From positions 372,001 to 436,000 of the forward strand of contig QGFZ01000002.1 in the NCBI GenBank assembly GCA_003149065.1: a stretch of DNA of 64,000 nucleotides. Direction: 5' to 3'. The DNA comes from Ruminococcaceae bacterium R-25. Lineage in GTDB: Bacteria; Bacillota; Clostridia; Saccharofermentanales; Saccharofermentanaceae. Position 1 is the stretch's first letter, and every line of letters starts with the position of its first letter. Of this stretch, positions 59,273 to 64,000 are shown in pieces. Made by a program: the position numbers and the translations under genes. The notes beneath the pieces were generated by a model, which worked only from the letters and a program-made list of their open reading frames with translations, ran no database searches and was not told where the DNA came from.

Positions 59273-59665
59273 TCAGGGTGTCACGACTATTTTGACAGGG
59301 CCGAATCTTTCCTCGATCTCATCTTTGGTCATATTGGTTTCTTCAACATATGAGCGCGAAAAATGTGCGATCTCTTGATGATCCTTATATATAGTTGCCC
59401 AACTGACTGTTCCGCGTCCTGGTTCTGGTCTTAATACGGATATTTCATCTGCTTCGATCGTTGTCTTATATATTGTTCCGTCATAAACAATGACATAAAG
59501 GATGCCGGATCTGATCTCCAGCTTTACGGCTGCAACATACTCTTCAACGTCAGCAGGACCGGAGAATGATTCTCTGACCGTCTGAGATGTGGATAGAGGA
59601 CCGCACCCTGTAAGAAAGCCTGCGCACAAAACCAAACAAATTAAAACTGCTGCAAATCTTTTCAT
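59273..59665 (-). CDS. Small lipoprotein, tandem copy A
   Basis: A 130-residue lipoprotein (lipobox LTGCGP) with a strand-rich domain: SGILYVIVYDGT, IYKTTIEADEISVLRPE and the C-terminal IEERFGPVKIVVTP. It is a duplicate of the gene at 59868-60269, and the 3' flank is copied too. No family name is known to me. The ATG 59665 has GGTTAAATAAAC upstream, a weak binding site. Compared with copy B, it lacks a few residues near the linker. Confidence 0.7.
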   Translation of the reverse strand: MKRFAAVLICLVLCAGFLTGCGPLSTSQTVRESFSGPADVEEYVAAVKLEIRSGILYVIVYDGTIYKTTIEADEISVLRPEPGRGTVSWATIYKDHQEIAHFSRSYVEETNMTKDEIEERFGPVKIVVTP

Positions 59666-59747
59666 GTTTATTTAACCTGGCATACCTTTCATAAGTATTC
59701 TTATTATAGATACAGATAAAGGGCAGGGTTTGTTGCATCAGATAAAT

Positions 59748-59778
59748 AAAGGAACCTCAACAGTTCGGAGGTCCCTTT
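59748..59778 (-). terminator. Hairpin between the tandem lipoproteins
   Basis: AAAGGAACCTC (59748-59758) pairs with GAGGTCCCTTT (59768-59778) with one mismatch. It is placed after copy B and before copy A on the minus strand. Confidence 0.65.
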
Positions 59779-59867
59779 CGATTTTCTTGGAGACGTGACT
59801 CCGTCGAGTACGCGAGGAACGAAGCGTGCGAGACAATGATTTTGCCTTTAGCAGAATATCCGGTGGA

Positions 59868-60269
59868 TCAGGGTGTCACGACTATTTTGACAGGACCGAA
59901 TCTTTCCTCGATCTCCTTTTTGGTCATATAGCTTTCCTCAAAATATGAACGCGAAAAACTAAGGACCTTTTGATGATCCTTATATATAATCGCCGTACTG
60001 ACTGTTCCATTTCCGTCTTCAGGCCTGATCACAGATATTTCATCTGCTTCGATCGTTGTCTTATATGTTCCACCATAAACAATGACATAAAGGATGCCTG
60101 ATCTGATCTGCAGCCTTACGCCTGGAACATCCCCTTCAACGTCAGCATGACCGGAGAATGACTCCACGACCGTCTCCGCGGTCGTTTGTGATGTGGATTC
60201 AGGACCGCACCCTGTAAGAAAGCTTCCGCACAAAGCCAAACAAATTAAAACTGCTGCAAATCTTTTCAT
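59868..60269 (-). CDS. Small lipoprotein, tandem copy B
   Basis: A 133-residue paralogue of copy A, starting MKRFAAVLICLALCGSFLTG (lipobox LTGCGP). It keeps SGILYVIVYGG, TYKTTIEADEISVIRPE and IEERFGPVKIVVTP. I start at ATG 60269; an in-frame ATG at 60287 is possible. The two copies differ mainly in the linker after the lipid cysteine. Substitutions rather than gaps dominate, so both are probably functional. It follows the larger lipoprotein at 60295 by 25 bases and may share its transcript. Confidence 0.7.
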   Translation of the reverse strand: MKRFAAVLICLALCGSFLTGCGPESTSQTTAETVVESFSGHADVEGDVPGVRLQIRSGILYVIVYGGTYKTTIEADEISVIRPEDGNGTVSTAIIYKDHQKVLSFSRSYFEESYMTKKEIEERFGPVKIVVTP

Positions 60270-60294
60270 AGTTACTAAGTCCGGCATTCAAATC

Positions 60295-61845
60295 CTATGC
60301 CGCCTTCTTATATGTCATCAGGATCTTTTCTGCTTCGAGGAGTTTCCTGGCATCAGGATCGGTGATCTTTGCTTCGACTGTTATCGAACCGAAGTTGTCG
60401 ATCGTGCCGGTTGTCGTGTCTGATGAAGACTTGAACGTGATGCTGCTGCCATCGACTGTGTAGGTGCCTGAGCTCTCGAGTCCTGATACGTTGATCGTTT
60501 CAACGTTCGTCGTAACCTGGTTTAAGATCTGCTGCTTCATGTCGGCATAATCCTTGTAGCCGGCGATCTTTGCCATGGCATCAAGACCGACTGCAGAGGT
60601 CGTGCCTAAGGTGTTCTGGATGATCCTGTCGATATTCTTTTCGACGAAGGACTTGATGTCGGAAACGAAGGCGTCACGGTCGATCTTGACCTCAAACTTG
60701 CCGTTCTGAAGGACCATTGTGGATTTGATGTTGATCTTGCCTTCGCAGCCGGACGGAATGTTGACGCTGTATTCTTTGGAGATATATTTGATGAACTGGT
60801 CGGTGATATCCTTTGTGGCCTTGTAGGTGCCGTCAACGGATTTGAGACTGATATTGAACTTCTTATATGTGAGAAGTCCTGCGAAAGCTTCGGAATCGAG
60901 ATTGGTGATGTGCCACTCCGAGCCGTCTCTTTCAAGTTTGCAATCGTAGTAATAAGTGATGATCTCACAGTTTTTGACAGCCTGTTCGATCTCAGGGATC
61001 GACTTAAATGACTTGCCTGCGAGGACCTCGAAAATCGGTCTGCTTATTCTGATCTGGACTTTGCCTTTATTGCCTTCGATCTCTACGGTCGAAGTGTCGA
61101 CATCGTAGAGCATCAGGCTTCTTACGGCAGTTTGGAATGCCTTCTGTTCATCGGTGGGTTTGCCGTCGACGTCGAAAGCATCTTTTACGGCCGCTATTGT
61201 CTTATCGTCTGCAGAAGAACCTGCAAGAACGATCGCGACGCCGGACTCGTCTTCTACGATTGCCTTTGCGAGCTTTGTTGCTGTGTCGATCAGTGTGCCT
61301 CTTCCGATAATGGGCATGTTGCCGTAGAAGGAGAAGAGGTCTTTGAATTCCTGGTCATCGAAATTGGTGACATACCAGTCCTTGTCGATCTCCTTGAGTT
61401 CCACGGTGATCTCAGTCTCTTTTGTATCTGCCTTATCTACTGCCGATGCCAGGTCATTGATGTCTTTGTAATCGCCTTTCTGAAGTGCTTCCAGATCTGC
61501 CGATGTGAAAGTTATGCTGACCGTTGCAGTGTCTTTGGTGACCTTTACGGATTTCTCGTCGATGACGCCTGAGACTATAGCCTGCATGTGAGTGTTAAAG
61601 ACCTTTTCCTCGTCGGAATAATTCTTCTCATCAAGAAGATCCTTGAAGGACTTTTTGTACTCTTTTTCGAGCCCGTCAGTCTTTTGCAGGATGTCAGTAG
61701 CAGCGCCTGAAGAGATTCCGGAAACGAAATCCGATGCTGCAGTTAATACTGCCTTTTTCTTGAAGAGCGAGCATGATGAAAACATCGGGAGCAGAGTCAC
61801 GATCGCCATCACAGCTGCTGTTTTACGTACAAATGATCTATCCAT
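60295..61845 (-). CDS. Large lipoprotein with two NTF2-like repeats
   Basis: A 516-residue lipoprotein (lipobox MFSSCS). Two copies of an NTF2/DUF4878-like domain are visible: VKVTKDTATVSITFTSADLE, EIDKDWYVTNFDDQEFKDL, and again VEIEGNKGKVQIRISRPIFE, ERDGSEWHITNLDSEAF. A third, strand-rich C-terminal domain follows (YTVDGSSITFKSSSDTTTGT). The layout is common in clostridial surface lipoproteins of unknown function. The start at 61845 has AAGGAATAAAG upstream. Confidence 0.75.
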   Translation of the reverse strand: MDRSFVRKTAAVMAIVTLLPMFSSCSLFKKKAVLTAASDFVSGISSGAATDILQKTDGLEKEYKKSFKDLLDEKNYSDEEKVFNTHMQAIVSGVIDEKSVKVTKDTATVSITFTSADLEALQKGDYKDINDLASAVDKADTKETEITVELKEIDKDWYVTNFDDQEFKDLFSFYGNMPIIGRGTLIDTATKLAKAIVEDESGVAIVLAGSSADDKTIAAVKDAFDVDGKPTDEQKAFQTAVRSLMLYDVDTSTVEIEGNKGKVQIRISRPIFEVLAGKSFKSIPEIEQAVKNCEIITYYYDCKLERDGSEWHITNLDSEAFAGLLTYKKFNISLKSVDGTYKATKDITDQFIKYISKEYSVNIPSGCEGKINIKSTMVLQNGKFEVKIDRDAFVSDIKSFVEKNIDRIIQNTLGTTSAVGLDAMAKIAGYKDYADMKQQILNQVTTNVETINVSGLESSGTYTVDGSSITFKSSSDTTTGTIDNFGSITVEAKITDPDARKLLEAEKILMTYKKAA

Positions 61846-62055
61846 TATTTCTTTATTCCTTATTCTGTAATACCTTTACAATACCGAGTGCGAATTGCTC
61901 CGTCAAGGTAAACATGCTGTAAATTATAGGTTTGCAGGGCCCATCGCAGGGGGGTGAATCATTGAATTTTGCCTTAAATTCTATTAAAATAATTTTTAGA
62001 ATTTGGGCGTGAGAATCAGTTTTTCGCGCATAGAAATATACAGGAGGATTGCCTT

Positions 62056-62985
62056 ATGGATAAGAAAAGACTTATTACCAGAAGCGATTTTGACGGTCTC
62101 GTCTGCGCTATGCTTCTCAAAGAATTAGATATGATCGATGAGATAAAGTTTGTTCATCCTAAGGATGTTCAGGACGGTAAGGTCGATATTACCGAGAATG
62201 ACATCACGACAAATCTTCCTTTCGATCCCAGAGTAGGACTCGCGTTTGACCATCACGAGAGCGAACTCGTAAGAAATAACAAAGAGGCTTTCGGCGACAA
62301 GTTCATCTGTATCTGCGAAAAGTCTGCTGCCAGAGTCGTTTATAAGTATTATGGCGGCGCTGATACTTTCAAGACTGTCAACGAAGAGATCATGCAGGCA
62401 GTCGACAAGGGCGATTCCGCTGACTTTACGATCGACGAGATCTTAGATCCAAAGGGCTGGGTCCTCATGAACTTCATTATGGACGCGAGAACAGGATTGG
62501 GCCGTTTTCACGATTTCAGGATCTCAAATTACCAGCTCATGATGGAACTCATCGATTACTGCACAAACCACTCTATTGAAGAAGTTTTGGAGCTCCCTGA
62601 CGTTAAGGAACGTACGGACTTGTATTTCGAGCAGCAGGAACTTTTCAAGAAGCAGCTTTCTGAGATCGTTAAGATCGAAGGCAAGGTTGCGGTCCTCGAC
62701 TTAAGACCTTTGGAGACGATCTATACAGGCAACAGATTCATGATCTACGCCATGTATCCCGAGACCGAATTCAGCGTACATGTAGCCTGGGGTTTCAAGA
62801 AGCAGAATACTGCGGTCATGATTGGCAAGTCTATTATCAACAAGGCCGGCACGACAGACATCGGCGAGCTTTGCCTCTCATACGGAGGCGGCGGACACAC
62901 CAACGCAGGCACCTGCCAGCTCGACAATGACAAGGTCGATGCGGAGCTTCCTAACATAATAGCCAAGCTAAATGAACATAAATGA
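62056..62985 (+). CDS. DHH-family phosphoesterase
   Basis: A 309-residue protein with the DHH/DHHA1 layout: ITRSDFDGLVCAMLLKEL (motif I), FDHHESELVR (the DHH motif, near 75), and the C-terminal GGGGHTNAGTCQ (DHHA1-type substrate loop). Related enzymes act on nanoRNA, pAp, polyphosphate or cyclic dinucleotides; exopolyphosphatase-like is the closest guess. ACAGGAGGATT precedes the ATG. It is a single-gene unit with its own terminator. Confidence 0.85.
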   Translation: MDKKRLITRSDFDGLVCAMLLKELDMIDEIKFVHPKDVQDGKVDITENDITTNLPFDPRVGLAFDHHESELVRNNKEAFGDKFICICEKSAARVVYKYYGGADTFKTVNEEIMQAVDKGDSADFTIDEILDPKGWVLMNFIMDARTGLGRFHDFRISNYQLMMELIDYCTNHSIEEVLELPDVKERTDLYFEQQELFKKQLSEIVKIEGKVAVLDLRPLETIYTGNRFMIYAMYPETEFSVHVAWGFKKQNTAVMIGKSIINKAGTTDIGELCLSYGGGGHTNAGTCQLDNDKVDAELPNIIAKLNEHK

Positions 62986-62997
62986 TATATAATATGC

Positions 62998-63017
62998 CGG
63001 TCCCTGAAAAGGGACCG
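62998..63017 (+). terminator. Rho-independent terminator
   Basis: CGGTCCC (62998-63004) pairs with GGGACCG (63011-63017), followed by ACTTTTTTT. Confidence 0.88.
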
Positions 63018-63042
63018 ACTTTTTTTGAAAGGGAGCACAATA

Positions 63043-64000
63043 ATGCAGTTTTTAAAGAAGGCAGCTGCGGCTGTACTTGCTATGGCTATGGCTGCAGGTT
63101 TTACAGGTTGCTTCAATAGCGAAAAGAAGAACATTGATGCCGTTATCAAAGTAACGGACCAGTATGTTGAAGCACTGAGCAACTTTGACGCAGAAGGCGT
63201 TCTGGAACTCTCAAACTGGGATGAGGATGATGAAGAGTATCAGGAAGTCTCAAAGCTCCTCGATCTCGATTTTTACTCAACACAGGTAACCAAGGAAGAG
63301 ATCGAATACTACAAGTACATCGCTTCCACGATCACATACTCTTCTGATGACGGCAGGATCACTTTAGAAGATGATGAAGCTACTCTTAAGATCCAGTACA
63401 AGCTGGTCAACTGGAAGCCGGTCTTTGCCGAGACATACGATGATTTCGATGAGGTATTAAAGGCTCTCAAGGATTGCGACGATACCATCACCGTAAAGGA
63501 AACACTGAATTTCAAGAAGGAAAAAGACGGCTGGAAACTTACAAAAATATCCAAGCTCGGCGAGGCATTCAGCTTTGTATATGCGCTCCCCAATGTTATC
63601 TTAGAGCCCCAGCCCACAGGCGATGAGCCTTCAACTTCTGAAAGTTCCAGCCAGGTTTCGGATCTCTATAAGGAAGCGCGCGAGGCTTATCTTTACCTCC
63701 TCGGCACTAAGGAAGCTGCTATCAGGAAGGCAGAAAAGATCTACGGCAAGAGCTTCTGTAATTATGTCGATCTGAACGGAGACAGCGTTCCCGAACTTCT
63801 TTTCGTAAGCGCCGATAAACCGGATGACGATAACAGCTCCGCATCACTCCATGTCTATGAATATAACGAGTATGCAGGTGAGGTACTCGAAGTCATCACG
63901 ATCAATGAGATCGCTTATACGGCAGAGGGCGGAAGCTTCTTTATCTACACAACTGCAAGCAATCTCGTAATCACAACTCACAGCGGCGAATCATCTAACC
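63043..64000 (+). CDS. Lipoprotein, partial, cut by window edge
   Basis: The first ~319 residues of a lipoprotein (lipobox GFTGCF). A DUF4878/NTF2-like domain occupies about 25-190 (VIKVTDQYVEALSNFDAEGV, KKEKDGWKLTKISKLG). A Ser/Thr linker follows, then a second domain with LDLNGDSVPELLF-like sequence (YVDLNGDSVPELLFVSADKP near 240), an EF-hand/dockerin-like or FG-GAP-like calcium loop. AAAGGGAG precedes the ATG. It continues past the right edge. Confidence 0.8.
   Translation, partial: MQFLKKAAAAVLAMAMAAGFTGCFNSEKKNIDAVIKVTDQYVEALSNFDAEGVLELSNWDEDDEEYQEVSKLLDLDFYSTQVTKEEIEYYKYIASTITYSSDDGRITLEDDEATLKIQYKLVNWKPVFAETYDDFDEVLKALKDCDDTITVKETLNFKKEKDGWKLTKISKLGEAFSFVYALPNVILEPQPTGDEPSTSESSSQVSDLYKEAREAYLYLLGTKEAAIRKAEKIYGKSFCNYVDLNGDSVPELLFVSADKPDDDNSSASLHVYEYNEYAGEVLEVITINEIAYTAEGGSFFIYTTASNLVITTHSGESSN

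Noticed and set aside
59799-59838. Short CGAG/GCGAG-rich stretch between the tandem lipoproteins as a functional site
   Set aside because: It contains an odd GC-rich word string, but I could find no symmetry or repeat elsewhere in the window to support a role.

Overview
The window looks like a chromosome segment of a low-to-mid GC Gram-positive anaerobe of class Clostridia (Bacillota). The evidence is strong purine-rich ribosome binding sites, clostridial families such as DUF4250, TIGR04076, ABC_trans_CmpB and DUF1700/DUF4097, many lipoproteins with short lipoboxes, a sortase-type surface protein, and a guaB-greA-lysS operon. The genus cannot be settled from sequence reading alone. I saw no rRNA, tRNA or CRISPR array.

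Layout. (1) 1-6.9 kb: a leftward signalling operon (two-receiver hybrid histidine kinase, solute-binding lipoprotein, start of a third gene leaving the window), then an S41 peptidase and a zinc-ribbon membrane protein. (2) 6.9-11.2 kb: two YbhB-type (PEBP) lipoproteins, a CPBP peptidase and an AraC regulator. (3) 11.3-23.4 kb: an AT-richer accessory region of mostly small single genes, all rightward: four GNAT acetyltransferases, an antitoxin with a broken toxin, an ArsR regulator with a short-chain dehydrogenase, DUF4279, a flavodoxin-fold reductase, an S41 peptidase, a class-C-type serine hydrolase, a metallophosphoesterase, and gene remnants. A short GATAA...CAG-type motif recurs after many of the stop codons, and one 145-bp intergenic repeat occurs twice. 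(4) 23.5-26.3 kb: a leftward sortase-anchored surface protein and a 48-codon gene. (5) 26.3-29.9 kb: a compact integrative element at the 3' end of lysS, with tyrosine integrase, XRE regulator, VbhA-like antitoxin and a CmpB-type membrane protein. The displaced lysS tail is visible at its far end, and a third lysS-tail-like tag lies at 11.27 kb. (6) 29.9-37 kb: the core leftward operon zinc-ribbon protein-guaB-greA-lysS, then glycogen phosphorylase. (7) 37.3-44 kb: an A24 peptidase and membrane proteins, a truncated response regulator abutting a nuclease-like gene, and a beta-helix protein. (8) 44.4-55.2 kb: a PadR/DUF1700 module, cytidine deaminase, two alpha/beta hydrolases plus a rhomboid protease, an HD-GYP protein, small proteins, an ADP-ribosylglycohydrolase and a TrmH-type methyltransferase. 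(9) 55.5-64 kb: several lipoproteins (one pair a tandem duplication), gpmI, a DHH phosphoesterase and a lipoprotein that runs off the right edge.

Two patterns deserve most attention. The first is the set of lysS-tail tags, which suggests repeated integration at one site and frames the accessory region. The second is a group of intergenic tandem hairpins between 34 and 59 kb. At four loci the unit is repeated with a period of 61-64 bp, the sequence differs from locus to locus, and the geometry stays nearly constant. I know of no feature type that describes it.
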